From Rhizobiaceae bacterium (GTDB lineage: Bacteria; Pseudomonadota; Alphaproteobacteria; Rhizobiales; Rhizobiaceae): 64,000 nt of DNA. The notes beneath the pieces were generated by a model. It made no database searches. It was not told the origin of the DNA and saw nothing but the letters and a program-made list of their open reading frames with translations. Below are positions 18,255 through 28,231 of this stretch, piece after piece (position 1 is the first letter of the stretch; each line of letters starts with the position of its first letter). The stretch covers positions 868,001 through 932,000 of the forward strand of contig JAMLJB010000001.1 in assembly GCA_023953835.1 (NCBI GenBank). Reading direction: 5' to 3'. Position numbers and translations under genes: made by a program.

Positions 18255-20057
18255 TCAGTGATTGTCGCGCGGTATTCCGCTCGCGCTCGCGACATGCTGG
18301 TATTTCACGGCAGGCTTGAGCACCATGCCGTTGCCGAGCTGATCCACCATGCCGCGCTGGATTTCCTGCCACGGAGTCTGGTGTTTCGGATATTTGTAGC
18401 CGCCGCTCTTTTCCAGTTCCGCGCGGCGGCGCGCGATTTCGTCGTCCGAAACAAGGATGTTCGCCGTACCCTCGCGCAGGTCGATGCGGATGCGATCGCC
18501 TTTTCGCACGAGCGCAAGGCCGCCGCCCACAGCGGCCTCCGGCGATGCGTTCAGGATCGACGGGGAGCCTGAGGTTCCCGACTGCCGACCGTCGCCGATA
18601 CACGGCAGAGCGTGGATGCCCTTCGTGATGAGATAGCTGGGCGGCTGCATGTTCACCACCTCCGCGCCGCCGGGATATCCGATGGCTCCGGCCCCGCGCA
18701 TGAACAGGATCGTGTGCTCATCGATGCCTTCGGCAGGATCGTCGATGCGCGCGTGGTAGTCTTCCGGGCCGTCGAATACGGCGGCCTTGCCTTCGAATGC
18801 GTCGGGATCGTCGGGGTTCGAAAGATAGCGCTCGCGAAACTCATCCGAAATCACGCTCGTTTTCATGATGGCGCTGTCGAACAGGTTGCCTTTCAGATTG
18901 ATGAAGCCGGCAAATTTCTTGAGCGGATCGGAAACGGAGTGGATCACTTTTCGGTCGAGAATTCCCACCGCAGCGCAGTTTTCCCGCATGGTCCTGCCGT
19001 TGGCGGTGATCACATCGGGATGCGGCAGCAGCCCACCCTTGATGAGTTCACCGACGACAGCCGGAACCCCGCCGGCATGGTGGTAATCCTCACCGAGATA
19101 TTCTCCTGCTGGCTGGAGATTGACCAGCAGTGGAATCCGATAGCCGACGGACTGCCAATCATCATTGTCGAGAGGCACGCCGAGATGCCGGGCAATCGCG
19201 TTGAGGTGGATAGGGGCATTGGTCGAGCCGCCGATCGCCGAATTGACGACAATCGCGTTTTCAAAGGCATCACGGGTCATGATATCCGATGGCTTCAGAT
19301 CCTCCTGAACCATCGCAACAATGCGTTTTCCGGTCTCATAGGCGATCTGGCCGCGCTCGCGATAGGGAGCCGGAATCGCCGCCGAACCGGGAAGCTGCAT
19401 GCCGAGCGCTTCCGCCAGCGAGTTCATTGTGTTGGCGGTGCCCATGGTGTTGCAGAAACCGACCGACGGCGCCGAAGATGCAACGATGTCCATGAATTGA
19501 TCGTAGTCGATCTCTCCAGCCGACAGGCGTTGGCGCGACTCCCAGACAATGGTGCCTGAGCCGGTGCGCTGGCCATTATGCCAGCCGTTGAGCATTGGTC
19601 CGACCGAAAGCGCGATGGCGGGGATGTCCACGGTTGCCGCCGCCATCAACAATGCGGGGGTGGTCTTGTCGCAGCCAATGGTCAGGACGACCCCATCCAA
19701 TGGATATCCATACAGCACCTCCACCAGCGACAGATAGGCGAGATTGCGATCGAGCGAAGCCGTCGGACGCTTTCCCGTTTCCTGGATCGGGTGGCACGGA
19801 AACTCGAACGGAACACCGCCGGACGCCTCTATCCCGGCGCGAACGCGTTTGGCCAGTTCGATATGGTGGCGATTGCAGGGGGAAAGGTCGGAGCCGGTCT
19901 GGGCAATGCCGATCAACGGCTTACCAGATTGAAGCTCCTCGCGCGTCAGGCCGAAATTCAGGTAGCGCTCAAGATAGAGCGCCGTCATCCCCGGATTGTC
20001 GGGATTGTTGAACCATTCCTGCGACCGGAGCCGCTTCTTGCCTGCACTCGACATCAT
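18255..20057 (-). CDS. IlvD/EDD family dehydratase, sugar-acid type
   Basis: Fe-S dependent dehydratase of 600 residues. The beginning ([20 protein letters not shown]) and [10 protein letters not shown] are typical of the sugar-acid branch (L-arabinonate, D-xylonate or D-galactonate dehydratases) rather than the dihydroxy-acid dehydratase of valine/isoleucine synthesis. Cluster cysteines are likely Cys61 (DLSPCN), the Cys of [10 protein letters not shown] and that of [11 protein letters not shown]; the C-terminal domain carries [25 protein letters not shown]. It would convert an aldonate to a 2-keto-3-deoxy acid. No aldolase or keto-deoxy-acid enzyme adjoins it, so the substrate is open. Confidence 0.88.
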   Translation of the reverse strand: MMSSAGKKRLRSQEWFNNPDNPGMTALYLERYLNFGLTREELQSGKPLIGIAQTGSDLSPCNRHHIELAKRVRAGIEASGGVPFEFPCHPIQETGKRPTASLDRNLAYLSLVEVLYGYPLDGVVLTIGCDKTTPALLMAAATVDIPAIALSVGPMLNGWHNGQRTGSGTIVWESRQRLSAGEIDYDQFMDIVASSAPSVGFCNTMGTANTMNSLAEALGMQLPGSAAIPAPYRERGQIAYETGKRIVAMVQEDLKPSDIMTRDAFENAIVVNSAIGGSTNAPIHLNAIARHLGVPLDNDDWQSVGYRIPLLVNLQPAGEYLGEDYHHAGGVPAVVGELIKGGLLPHPDVITANGRTMRENCAAVGILDRKVIHSVSDPLKKFAGFINLKGNLFDSAIMKTSVISDEFRERYLSNPDDPDAFEGKAAVFDGPEDYHARIDDPAEGIDEHTILFMRGAGAIGYPGGAEVVNMQPPSYLITKGIHALPCIGDGRQSGTSGSPSILNASPEAAVGGGLALVRKGDRIRIDLREGTANILVSDDEIARRRAELEKSGGYKYPKHQTPWQEIQRGMVDQLGNGMVLKPAVKYQHVASASGIPRDNH

Positions 20058-20199
20058 TCTCTCCGAGAACTGGGTTGCCCATCGTTATCCGTACTGCGAT
20101 TTGTGGGCAAGCACGCGCGGCGTGGGGTGGGGACTTTGGTGTGGTAGACATGTTTCGCGCGCCGGTTTAACGCTTGCCTATGAACAGGAGGACCGTGGC

Positions 20200-20652
20200 A
20201 TGGCACTTGTCATTGAAGGCAGCGAACGCATCGAAGCCCCGATCGAAAAGGTCTGGCGGGGGCTGAACGACCCGGACATCCTGAAGGCCTGCATTCCAGG
20301 ATGCGAGTCACTGGAAATGAAGTCCGATAATGAAATGGCGGCGAAGGTCGTGCTGAAGATCGGCCCGATCAAGGCGACCTTCGGCGGGGAGGTCACTCTC
20401 TCCAACCTCAAGCCCCCACATTCCTATACCATTTCGGGCGAAGGCAAGGGCGGGATTGCGGGCTTCGCCAAGGGAGGCGCAGACGTCAAACTGACGGAGG
20501 ACGGTCCGGGCGCAACCGTGCTGAGCTATGCCGCGAAGGCCGATGTCGGCGGCAAGATCGCGCAGCTTGGCAGCCGGCTCATTACATCGACCTCGAAGAA
20601 ACTGGCCGGACAGTTCTTCAGCAGCTTCGGGGAAAAAGTGGCGAAGAGCTGA
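20200..20652 (+). CDS. CoxG-like SRPBCC protein
   Basis: Cytoplasmic protein of 150 residues of the carbon monoxide dehydrogenase subunit G (CoxG/DUF1073-like SRPBCC) family. It begins with the typical EGSERIEAPIEKVWRGLNDP and has the conserved LKACIPGCESLE and KIGPIKATFGGEV segments; it lacks the long C-terminal membrane anchor of full CoxG. AGGAGGACC precedes the ATG. In aerobic CO dehydrogenase clusters CoxG helps attach the enzyme to the membrane, but no coxMSL genes are in this window, so the role here is uncertain. Confidence 0.85.
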   Translation: MALVIEGSERIEAPIEKVWRGLNDPDILKACIPGCESLEMKSDNEMAAKVVLKIGPIKATFGGEVTLSNLKPPHSYTISGEGKGGIAGFAKGGADVKLTEDGPGATVLSYAAKADVGGKIAQLGSRLITSTSKKLAGQFFSSFGEKVAKS

Positions 20653-20663
20653 TTTCCTATTCC

Positions 20664-21563
20664 TCAGGCAGCAAAGCGCTCGCGATAGCGCGTGAGGCTT
20701 TCGCGCATGCGGGAAAGGTTGTCTGAGGTGTAGCTGACATAGTCCGCGCCGGGTGCGCTCAGAAAAAGCTCGGACACCATGCTCCACATGGCCTCGCGCA
20801 GCAGGGATGCGCATTGCATCGCAGCGTATGCCCGCTGGAGAGCATCGTCGGGCTTCTCGCCGAAATAGGCCGCCAGAAGCAGGTTCGACTGCGATTCGTT
20901 CATGCCCGAATTTGACGCCGCCCCCGCGAGGTCGAACATGGCTGTCGAAAAGCCGGCATATTCATAGTCGATCAGCCACAGGCGCTTGCCGTCGTCGAGA
21001 AAATTGTTCGGAAGCAGATCGTTGTGCCCGAAAATGATCGGAAGCGACACCTGCGCCTGTTCAAGCTCGTCATTCAACGACAGATAGAAATCCAGCTCCT
21101 TGGTCATGCGGCTACCGCCGTCTCGGAGCGTGCGCGCATAGTCGCGGATGACATGAAACACCCAGAACAGATAGGCCGGGCCGGAAACATATTTCGGCAT
21201 TGCCTGATGGAACCGCCGAAGAAGCTTTCCGATCCGCTCGGGGTCCTTGCACAGGTCTTCCGCGCCGAACGTCTTTCCGTCGACATAGGCGGTGACCATC
21301 AATCCCGGCTCCGCATGTTCGATAGCAGGCGCAAATCCCGCCTCAAAAGCCGCGCGCGCCGTCATCAGTTCGCGCTCGCGCGAGACATGATGAAACGGGT
21401 AGTCCTTGCCCATGCGCACGACATGCTTGCCGGCGCCGTCCGTCACCAGGTAGCTCTCATTGCTGAGCCCGCCGCGCAGGGGCGCAATCGCCACCCCGCC
21501 CTTCCAGATGGGGAGCTGCCGGATGCGAAGCTCGTTACTCCTGATCATCTGCCTGTTGCTCAT
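20664..21563 (-). CDS. Choline/aminoglycoside phosphotransferase-family kinase
   Basis: Protein-kinase-like fold phosphotransferase of 299 residues. The glycine-rich N-lobe segment is PLRGGLSNESYLVTDG, the catalytic loop FGHNDLLPNNFL (Asp as base, near residue 188) and the metal motif LIDYEYAGFS; these match choline kinase/LicA-like enzymes better than antibiotic phosphotransferases. It probably phosphorylates a small alcohol such as choline, ethanolamine or thiamine. Convergent with the CoxG-like gene, divergent from the TIM-barrel gene at 21822; no partner enzyme is adjacent. Confidence 0.85.
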   Translation of the reverse strand: MSNRQMIRSNELRIRQLPIWKGGVAIAPLRGGLSNESYLVTDGAGKHVVRMGKDYPFHHVSRERELMTARAAFEAGFAPAIEHAEPGLMVTAYVDGKTFGAEDLCKDPERIGKLLRRFHQAMPKYVSGPAYLFWVFHVIRDYARTLRDGGSRMTKELDFYLSLNDELEQAQVSLPIIFGHNDLLPNNFLDDGKRLWLIDYEYAGFSTAMFDLAGAASNSGMNESQSNLLLAAYFGEKPDDALQRAYAAMQCASLLREAMWSMVSELFLSAPGADYVSYTSDNLSRMRESLTRYRERFAA

Positions 21564-21672
21564 GACCGCGGACTACATGCCGCAAGGGATAATTGTAAGG
21601 CAATGACATCACCGCATATGCAACATGCAATTGCTGCGATTTCCGGGCGGAAGTCGATATCATTGATGTAGG

Positions 21673-21685
21673 TGACGTTACGTCA
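21673..21685. promoter_or_regulatory. Short dyad between divergent kinase and isomerase genes
   Basis: TGACGT-T-ACGTCA is a perfect 6-bp inverted repeat around one base in the 258-bp divergent intergenic region. Its position suits an operator for one or both genes. With only 13 bp it could be chance. Confidence 0.3.
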
Positions 21686-21821
21686 AGCGAATAGTTCCGG
21701 CTATGCTCGGTAAGACATAACGAACAATATTCTTCGGCATTTTTCCTGCTTCCCGCCCTGCATCTATTGCGTTTCTGCCCGCTTCTCGCCAATCTGGTAG
21801 GACCAGATACGGGAGGTATTC

Positions 21822-22676
21822 ATGAAAATCGGGTTCTGCATGTTCCTGTGGACCACCCACGTCACGGAGAACCACGCGCGGCTGCTCAAGGACATCAAAG
21901 CCACCGGCTATGACGGCGTGGAGATTCCGATTTTCGAGGGCAATGCCGACCACTATCGCAAGCTCGGCGAAATGCTGGATCGCATAGGCCTTGAGCGCAC
22001 GGCCGTCAGCGCGATGGGCGATCCGGCGATGAACCTCATCAGCCCGGATATGGCGACGCGCAAACGCGGCATCGCCTATATGCGGTGGGTCATCGATTGC
22101 GCAGCAGCGCTTGGCGCGGACAGGCTATCGGGACCACTCCATTCAACACTTGGGCTGTTCAGCGGAAGCGGACCCACGCGAGCCGAGTTCATGCGCTCGA
22201 AAAGCTCCCAGCGCGCCATAGGCGACCATGCCGGTAAGCGCGGGGTGACGATCGGGCTGGAGGCGTTGAACAGGTTCGAATGCTATCTGGTCAATACGAT
22301 GGACGGGCTTTGCGAACACCTCTCGGAGGTCGACCATCCGAACATCCGCGCCATGTACGACACGTTCCATGCCAATATCGAGGAGACAGACCCCATCGGC
22401 GCCTATACGCGAAACGTGGACGGGATTGCCCATATCCATATTTCCGAGAACGACCGAGGGGTACCGGGGCGGGGCAACATCCCGTGGAAGGAGACGTTCC
22501 GCGCAATCCGCGCCAGCGGTTATGACGATTGGCTCACGATCGAATCCTTCGGACGCGGATTGAAGGACCTTGCGGCCGCAACGAAAGTCTGGCGCGATTT
22601 TGCCGAAAGCCCGGAGGCGGTTTACCGCGACGGCTACCGGCACATAGCGGATCACTGGAAAAAGGCGGCGCGCTGA
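21822..22676 (+). CDS. Sugar phosphate isomerase/epimerase-like TIM-barrel protein
   Basis: Cytoplasmic protein of 284 residues of the xylose-isomerase-like TIM-barrel (AP endonuclease 2) family. It shows the D-tagatose/D-psicose 3-epimerase-like layout: ATGYDGVEIPIFEG, then IGLEALNRFECYLVNT (metal Glu), MYDTFHANIEE (metal Asp and His), HIHISENDRGVPG, and a C-terminal WLTIESFGR (metal Glu). GGGAGG precedes the ATG. It likely epimerises a ketose or acts on a keto-sugar acid. Convergent with fdsD, ending 4 bp before it. Confidence 0.85.
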   Translation: MKIGFCMFLWTTHVTENHARLLKDIKATGYDGVEIPIFEGNADHYRKLGEMLDRIGLERTAVSAMGDPAMNLISPDMATRKRGIAYMRWVIDCAAALGADRLSGPLHSTLGLFSGSGPTRAEFMRSKSSQRAIGDHAGKRGVTIGLEALNRFECYLVNTMDGLCEHLSEVDHPNIRAMYDTFHANIEETDPIGAYTRNVDGIAHIHISENDRGVPGRGNIPWKETFRAIRASGYDDWLTIESFGRGLKDLAAATKVWRDFAESPEAVYRDGYRHIADHWKKAAR

Positions 22677-22680
22677 GCGG

Positions 22681-22923
22681 CTAGTCCCTTGGACGCCTGA
22701 TCTTCGGCAACGCTTCAATCACGAGTGGGGCGAGCCCCTTCGCACCGGAATCGACAAGCTCGAAGAACTGGCGGCGCATGCGGGGCTCCCAGAAATCGTT
22801 GATATGTTTTGCAACTCCGTCCGCTGCCTCGCTCCTGGGCTGAGCCTGGAAGAATGCCGCGATCTGGTTCGCCATGTAGAACAGCTTCTCGCCTGTGTTC
22901 ATGGCGGTATGTTCATGCGACAT
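22681..22923 (-). CDS. fdsD: NAD-dependent formate dehydrogenase delta subunit
   Basis: Small protein of 80 residues, last gene of the fds operon. The family core EKLFYMANQIAAFFQAQP and KHINDFWEPRMRRQF are present. FdsD is needed for full formate dehydrogenase activity in related systems and is thought to aid assembly or stability. The start at 22923 (GGAG 9 bp upstream) overlaps the end of fdhD by 11 bp; a later ATG at 22902 is possible. Confidence 0.88.
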   Translation of the reverse strand: MSHEHTAMNTGEKLFYMANQIAAFFQAQPRSEAADGVAKHINDFWEPRMRRQFFELVDSGAKGLAPLVIEALPKIRRPRD

Positions 22924-23758
22924 CCCGGTCAGCTCCAAGCTCGATTCGATCCGCGCGGGTGAAAATGTCGAACTCATCACCCCTTACAAGCGCCACGAGC
23001 GTCATGCCCGCTTGCTCCGCCGTGCGGATCGCGAGCGCAGTCGGCGCAGAGACTGCAATGATGAACGCCGACCCTATGGCCGCGGTTTTCTGGACCATTT
23101 CCACGGACACCCGCGACGTGACCACCACCGCACCGCTCCTGCCCTCGACACCGGCTCGCGCCAACGCTCCAGCAAGCTTGTCCAGCGCGTTGTGCCGCCC
23201 GACATCCTCGCGCGCGGCGACGATCCCTTCCTCCGGACGGAAGAAGCCCGCCGCATGGACTGCGCCGGTCGCCGCATGCATCGGCTGATATCGCCCAAGC
23301 TCACGAACCGACCGGGCAATGTCCCTCTCGTCTAAAGTAATCTTTTCCTTACCGACAGCCGCCACAGAACGCATTGCTTCGTCAATCGATTCAATGCCGC
23401 AAAGGCCGCATCCCACAGGACCGGCAAGCCTGCGCCGCCGCGCCTCGAACCGCGTATTGGCGCGGTCCTTCAGGCCAATCTGAATGTCGATACCCGAGCC
23501 TGCTTCAATAATTTCAATGGATTCAATCTCTTGCGGGCTGCCGACAATGCCTTCAGTGAGGCTGAAGCCTATCGCGAAATCCTCCAGAGCGGAGGGACTG
23601 GCCATCATGACCGCATGTGTCGTGCCCCCGAAAGAAAGTGCCACGGGCGTTTCTTCCGGCACTTTTCGCTCAGCCGTGAGAACGCCTGAAATGCGGCGCG
23701 CAATGCGCTTGGCGGACGAAACGGGCGGCTTCTTCATCGCTGCATCCGCCGCGATCAC
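22913..23758 (-). CDS. fdhD: Formate dehydrogenase sulfurtransferase FdhD
   Basis: Cytoplasmic sulfur carrier, 281 residues, which passes sulfur from a cysteine desulfurase to the molybdenum cofactor before it enters formate dehydrogenase. The conserved CGLCG pair lies near residue 123 after LAGPVG, and the family segments ALEDFAIGFSLTEGIV and EDVGRHNALDKLAGAL are clear. Translation starts at a GTG that overlaps the fdsA stop (GTGA), so it is coupled to the enzyme it matures. Confidence 0.93.
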   Translation of the reverse strand: MIAADAAMKKPPVSSAKRIARRISGVLTAERKVPEETPVALSFGGTTHAVMMASPSALEDFAIGFSLTEGIVGSPQEIESIEIIEAGSGIDIQIGLKDRANTRFEARRRRLAGPVGCGLCGIESIDEAMRSVAAVGKEKITLDERDIARSVRELGRYQPMHAATGAVHAAGFFRPEEGIVAAREDVGRHNALDKLAGALARAGVEGRSGAVVVTSRVSVEMVQKTAAIGSAFIIAVSAPTALAIRTAEQAGMTLVALVRGDEFDIFTRADRIELGADRDVA

Positions 23759-26631
23759 TCCGCCGCTTCGAGCCGGCCCGAAATGCGGCGGCTGCGGCGC
23801 GCAAGCGCATCATATTCTTCCTGCCAGTTGGACGGGCCGTTGGAAGGCCCTACCTGAACGGCGGTCACCTTGTATTCCGGGCAATTCGTGGCCCAGTCCG
23901 AATAGTCGGTGGTGACGACATTTGCCTGCGTGTCCGGATGATGGAAAGTCGTATAGACGACGCCAGGCGTGACCCTGTCGGTGATGAGCGCACGCAGCGT
24001 TGTTTCACCGGCACGCGAAATCACCCTGACCCAGTCGCCCTCGCGAACGCCGCGATTTTCGGCATCGTGCGGATGGATTTCGAGCCGGTCCTCCTCGTGC
24101 CAGAGCACATTTTCGGTGCGGCGCGTCTGCGCGCCGACATTGTATTGAGACAGGATGCGCCCGGTTGTCAGCAACAGCGGGAAACGTGGGCCGGTGCGTT
24201 CATCCGTGGCGACATATTCCGTTCGTATCAGCTTGCCCTTGCCACGAACAAAGCCGCCAATATGCATGACCGGCGTGCCGAGCGGCGCTTTCTCGTTACA
24301 CGGCCACTGCACGGAACCTTCCTGATCCAGCAGGTCAAAGGTCACGCCGGCAAAGCTCGGCGTGGTCTGCGCAATCTCCTCCATGATTTGGGAAGGATGC
24401 TCGTAGCTCCAGTCGAAGCCCATCGCCTTCGCCATCATCTGGGTGATTTCCCAGTCAGCAAAGCCGTTCTTCGGCTCCATCACCTTGCGCACGCGATTGA
24501 TGCGGCGCTCGGCATTGGTGAAAGTTCCGTCCTTTTCGAGGAAGGTGGAACCCGGCAGGAACACATGGGCATAGTTCGCCGTCTCGTTCAAGAAGAGGTC
24601 GTGCACCACAACGCATTCCATCGCCTCAAGACCGGCAGCGACATGCTGCGTGTTGGGATCGGACTGGAGGATATCCTCGCCCTGCACGTACAGGCCCTTG
24701 AATGAGCCATCGACGGCTGCATCCAGCATGTTGGGAATGCGCAGGCCCGGCTCGTCGTCGATCCGCACGCCCCAAAGGCTTTCGTAGATATCGCGGGTCG
24801 CATCGTCCGACACGTGCCGATAGCCGGGAAGCTCGTGCGGGAACGACCCCATGTCGCACGACCCCTGCACATTGTTCTGCCCGCGCAGCGGATTCACGCC
24901 GACGCCGGGCCGTCCGATATTACCTGTCAGCATTGCGAGGTTGGCAATGGCAATTACCGTGGTCGAACCCTGGCTGTGCTCGGTCACGCCCAGCCCATAA
25001 TAGATGGCGGCGTTTCCGGCGCGCGCGTAGAGCCGCGCGGCCTTGCGCAAGAGATCGGCCGGTACGCCGGAAAGCTTCTCGACTTCCTCGGGGCTGTGAC
25101 GCTTCTCGGAAACGAACTCCGCATAGTCCTCGAACTCGGACCAGTCGCAGCGCTCCCTGATGAACTTCTCGTCGAACAACCCTTCGGTGACGATGACATG
25201 CGCCATCGCGGTGACCACGGCGACATTCGTCCCCGGGCGAAGCGCAAGGTGGCATTCGGCCTCGATATGAGGCGAGCGCACGATGTCCGTCCGGCGGGGA
25301 TCGATGACGATGAGCTTCGCGCCCTTGCGCAGCCGCTTCTTCAGTCTCGAAGCGAATACGGGATGGCCGTCCGTGGGGTTCGCGCCGATGATGAGCGCGA
25401 GGTCGGTATGTTCGACCGAGTCGAAGTCCTGCGTGCCTGCTGAGGTTCCGAAGGTCGACTTGAGGCCATAGCCTGTTGGCGAATGGCAGACCCGCGCACA
25501 GGTATCGACATTGTTGTTGCCCATCACCTGCCGCACAAGCTTCTGGACGAGAAAGGTCTCCTCGTTCGTGCAGCGCGACGACGTGATCCCGCCGATTGAG
25601 CCGCGACCATACTGGTATTGAATGCGACGAAACTCGCCGGCAATGTAGGCTATGGCCTCGTCCCAGCTTACCTCCCGCCAGGGATCGGAGATCTTCTCGC
25701 GGATCATCGGGTTCAGGATACGGTCCTTATGGGAAGCGTAGGTCCAGGCGAAGCGGCCCTTGACGCAGCTGTGGCCGCGATTTGCCTTGCCGTCCTTGTA
25801 AGGCACCATGCGGATGATATCCTCTCCCTGCATCTCCGCCTTGAAGGAACAGCCGACCCCGCAATAAGCGCAGGTCGTGACTTTCGAGCTGGTCGGCATG
25901 CCCTTTTCGAGGACCGTCTTTTCGCGTAGCGCATCTGTCGGGCAGGCCTGCACGCACGCGCCGCAGGACACGCATTCGGATTCGAGAAATGGTTCAGCTG
26001 CCCCCGACTTGATGCGGGCTTCGAACCCCCGGCCCTCAATGGTCAACGCGAATGTGCCCTGCACCTCCTCGCACGCACGGACGCAGCGCGAGCACACGAT
26101 GCATTGCGAAGAATCGAAGGTGAAATAGGGATTGGATTCGTCCTTCTGCACGAAATCCGCATTTGCCGCGCCGTTCTCCGAGATGACATGGTTGCGGCCA
26201 TGCTGGTCGTAGCGCACTTCGGATAGTCCGATCTGCCTGATCGTCTTGTCGAACTCGCTCGCACCCGTTCCCGCTGCAATATCATGGCCGATGGGGTGAT
26301 CGGAGATATAGAGTTCCATCACGCCCTTCCGGATAGCCTGCAGGCGCTCGGTCCGGGTATGCACGACCATGCCTTCCATCGCGGGGGTCGTGCAGGAGGC
26401 GGGCGTCCCTCCCCTGCCCTCGATCTCGACAAGGCACACACGGCAGGAGCCGAATGAATCCAGCATGTCGGTTGCACACAGCTTGGGGATTTCCGCGCCG
26501 CCTTCCATCGCCGCGCGCATGATTGACGTGCCTTCCGGTACGGTGATCTCGACACCGTCCACGGTCAGCGTGACAGTCTTTTCCGCCGCCGAGGCTGGTG
26601 TCCCGTAGTCTATCTCGTGAACGAGGCTCAT
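23755..26631 (-). CDS. fdsA: NAD-dependent formate dehydrogenase alpha (catalytic) subunit
   Basis: Oxidises formate to CO2 at a molybdenum bis-MGD centre; 958 residues. In order: [2Fe-2S] domain (Cys52, 63, 66, 80), two ferredoxin-like [4Fe-4S] sites (Cys177/180/183/187 and Cys220/223/226/230), an Mo4Fe4S domain (Cys254, 257, 261, 289) and the molybdopterin domains. The Mo ligand is Cys382 in CARVCHSPTGYGL, so this is a Cys, not a selenocysteine, enzyme. The start at 26631 has AGGAG upstream; the in-frame 26694 start is not supported. Electrons pass to FdsBG and NAD+. The molybdate-binding gene modA lies 18 kb away. Confidence 0.96.
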   Translation of the reverse strand: MSLVHEIDYGTPASAAEKTVTLTVDGVEITVPEGTSIMRAAMEGGAEIPKLCATDMLDSFGSCRVCLVEIEGRGGTPASCTTPAMEGMVVHTRTERLQAIRKGVMELYISDHPIGHDIAAGTGASEFDKTIRQIGLSEVRYDQHGRNHVISENGAANADFVQKDESNPYFTFDSSQCIVCSRCVRACEEVQGTFALTIEGRGFEARIKSGAAEPFLESECVSCGACVQACPTDALREKTVLEKGMPTSSKVTTCAYCGVGCSFKAEMQGEDIIRMVPYKDGKANRGHSCVKGRFAWTYASHKDRILNPMIREKISDPWREVSWDEAIAYIAGEFRRIQYQYGRGSIGGITSSRCTNEETFLVQKLVRQVMGNNNVDTCARVCHSPTGYGLKSTFGTSAGTQDFDSVEHTDLALIIGANPTDGHPVFASRLKKRLRKGAKLIVIDPRRTDIVRSPHIEAECHLALRPGTNVAVVTAMAHVIVTEGLFDEKFIRERCDWSEFEDYAEFVSEKRHSPEEVEKLSGVPADLLRKAARLYARAGNAAIYYGLGVTEHSQGSTTVIAIANLAMLTGNIGRPGVGVNPLRGQNNVQGSCDMGSFPHELPGYRHVSDDATRDIYESLWGVRIDDEPGLRIPNMLDAAVDGSFKGLYVQGEDILQSDPNTQHVAAGLEAMECVVVHDLFLNETANYAHVFLPGSTFLEKDGTFTNAERRINRVRKVMEPKNGFADWEITQMMAKAMGFDWSYEHPSQIMEEIAQTTPSFAGVTFDLLDQEGSVQWPCNEKAPLGTPVMHIGGFVRGKGKLIRTEYVATDERTGPRFPLLLTTGRILSQYNVGAQTRRTENVLWHEEDRLEIHPHDAENRGVREGDWVRVISRAGETTLRALITDRVTPGVVYTTFHHPDTQANVVTTDYSDWATNCPEYKVTAVQVGPSNGPSNWQEEYDALARRSRRISGRLEAAE

Positions 26632-26668
26632 CTCGAAAGCTCCTTGTTCAATTGATGCCACAAACCGA

Positions 26669-28231
26669 TCATTCCGCTGCCTCCCTGACCGCATGCGGGC
26701 GGAAATCGTCGGGAAAATGTGTGAGCGCGCTCATGACCGGATAGGGGGTGAAGCCGCCCAATGCGCAAAGTGAGCCGAACTTCATAGTGTTGCAGAGGTC
26801 GGTGACAAGCTCGATCTGCTTCTCGGGTTCGATGCCCTTCGCCAGGCGATCGAGTGTCTCGACGCCCCGCGTCGAACCGATACGGCAGGGCGTGCATTTC
26901 GAGCAGCTTTCCAGCGCGCAGAACTCCATGGCGAAGCGCGCCTGCTTCAGCATGTCCGCCGTGTCGTCGAACACAACGATGCCCGCATGGCCGATCAGCC
27001 CGTCCTTGGCCGCAAACGCCTCATAGTCGAAGGGCGTGTCGAACAGCGCGCGCGGGAAATAGGCGCCGAGCGGGCCGCCCACCTGCACCGCCTTGACCGC
27101 ACGCCCGGACGCCGTGCCGCCGCCGATCTCGTCCACGATCTCGCCGAGGGTCAGGCCGAACGCCGCCTCGAACAGGCCGCCGTGCTTGACGTTGCCTGCG
27201 ATCTGCAACGGCATTGTGCCTCGCGAGCGACCAATGCCGAAATCCTTGTAGAACGCAGCGCCTTTGTCCAGAATAACGGGGACAGAGGCCAGCGAGATCA
27301 CATTGTTGATGACCGTCGGCCTGCCGAACAAGCCTTTGTGTGCTGGCAGCGGCGGCTTGGCGCGCACCTGTCCGCGCTTTCCTTCGAGCGATTCAAGCAG
27401 GGACGTTTCCTCGCCACAGACATAGGCGCCCGCACCAACACGAACCTCCATATCGAAGGTTAAATCGCTGCCGAGCACATGCTGGCCAAGTACATGTTGC
27501 TGGCGTGCGACAAGCACCGCCTCGTTCATGACCTTGATTGCTTCCGGATATTCGGAACGGATGTAGATATACCCCTTGGTCGCCCCGACCGCGATGCCTG
27601 CAATGGCCATGCCTTCGATCAGGACGAACGGATCGCCTTCCATGATCATGCGATCCGCGAATGTGCCGGAATCGCCCTCGTCCGCGTTGCAAACGATGTA
27701 CTTGCGGTCCGCCTGCGCATCGAGCACGGTTTTCCATTTGATGCCCGTCGGAAACCCCGCGCCGCCCCGCCCGCGCAAGCCGGAATCGGTCAATTCCTGC
27801 ACGATCGCGGCCTGGGTCATGCCTATCGCCTTTCCCAGTCCGCGCAGGCCGCCATGCGCGCGGTAGTCGTCCAGCGACAATGGATCGATCAAACCGCAGC
27901 GCGCGAAGGTGAGACGAGTCTGCCGGGCAAAGAACGGGATCTTCTCCGGGTCGCCAAGGGCGAGAGGGTGCGTGCTGTGGGCGACGAGCCCAAGGCCTGC
28001 GTCGAAAAGCGCCGGCACGTCGCCTGCTTTCACCGGTCCGTAGGCGACGCGGCCGGACGTCGTCTCGACCTCGATCATAGGTTCGAGCCAGATCATCCCG
28101 CGCGTGCCGTTGCGAACGATGCGCGCATCCATGCCGCGCGCGGCGATCTCGTGCTCCACGGCCAGCGCCACCTTGTCCGCGCCGAGCGCAAGGGCCGCCG
28201 AATCGCGCGGGATATAGATGGTGACGCTCAT
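26669..28231 (-). CDS. fdsB: NAD-dependent formate dehydrogenase beta subunit (FMN, NAD site)
   Basis: Diaphorase subunit, 520 residues, related to NuoF. A short thioredoxin-like N-terminal part precedes the NuoF core: GRGGAGFPTGIKWK near residue 150 (NADH/FMN), VCNADEGDSGTF, GAGAYVCGEETSLLESLEG and the [4Fe-4S] site ESCSKCTPCRIGSTRG near 450. It transfers electrons from FdsA to NAD+. The ATG overlaps the fdsG stop by 4 bp. A longer in-frame start at 28459 would lie within fdsG and is rejected. Confidence 0.95.
   Translation of the reverse strand: MSVTIYIPRDSAALALGADKVALAVEHEIAARGMDARIVRNGTRGMIWLEPMIEVETTSGRVAYGPVKAGDVPALFDAGLGLVAHSTHPLALGDPEKIPFFARQTRLTFARCGLIDPLSLDDYRAHGGLRGLGKAIGMTQAAIVQELTDSGLRGRGGAGFPTGIKWKTVLDAQADRKYIVCNADEGDSGTFADRMIMEGDPFVLIEGMAIAGIAVGATKGYIYIRSEYPEAIKVMNEAVLVARQQHVLGQHVLGSDLTFDMEVRVGAGAYVCGEETSLLESLEGKRGQVRAKPPLPAHKGLFGRPTVINNVISLASVPVILDKGAAFYKDFGIGRSRGTMPLQIAGNVKHGGLFEAAFGLTLGEIVDEIGGGTASGRAVKAVQVGGPLGAYFPRALFDTPFDYEAFAAKDGLIGHAGIVVFDDTADMLKQARFAMEFCALESCSKCTPCRIGSTRGVETLDRLAKGIEPEKQIELVTDLCNTMKFGSLCALGGFTPYPVMSALTHFPDDFRPHAVREAAE

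Noticed and set aside
18255..20057. Branched-chain amino-acid dihydroxy-acid dehydratase (IlvD proper)
   Set aside because: N-terminal sequence ([20 protein letters not shown]) and length fit the sugar-acid dehydratase branch better, and no other ilv gene is near.
20200..20652. Sign of a carbon monoxide dehydrogenase cluster
   Set aside because: Only a CoxG-like gene is present; no coxMSL or accessory genes in the window.
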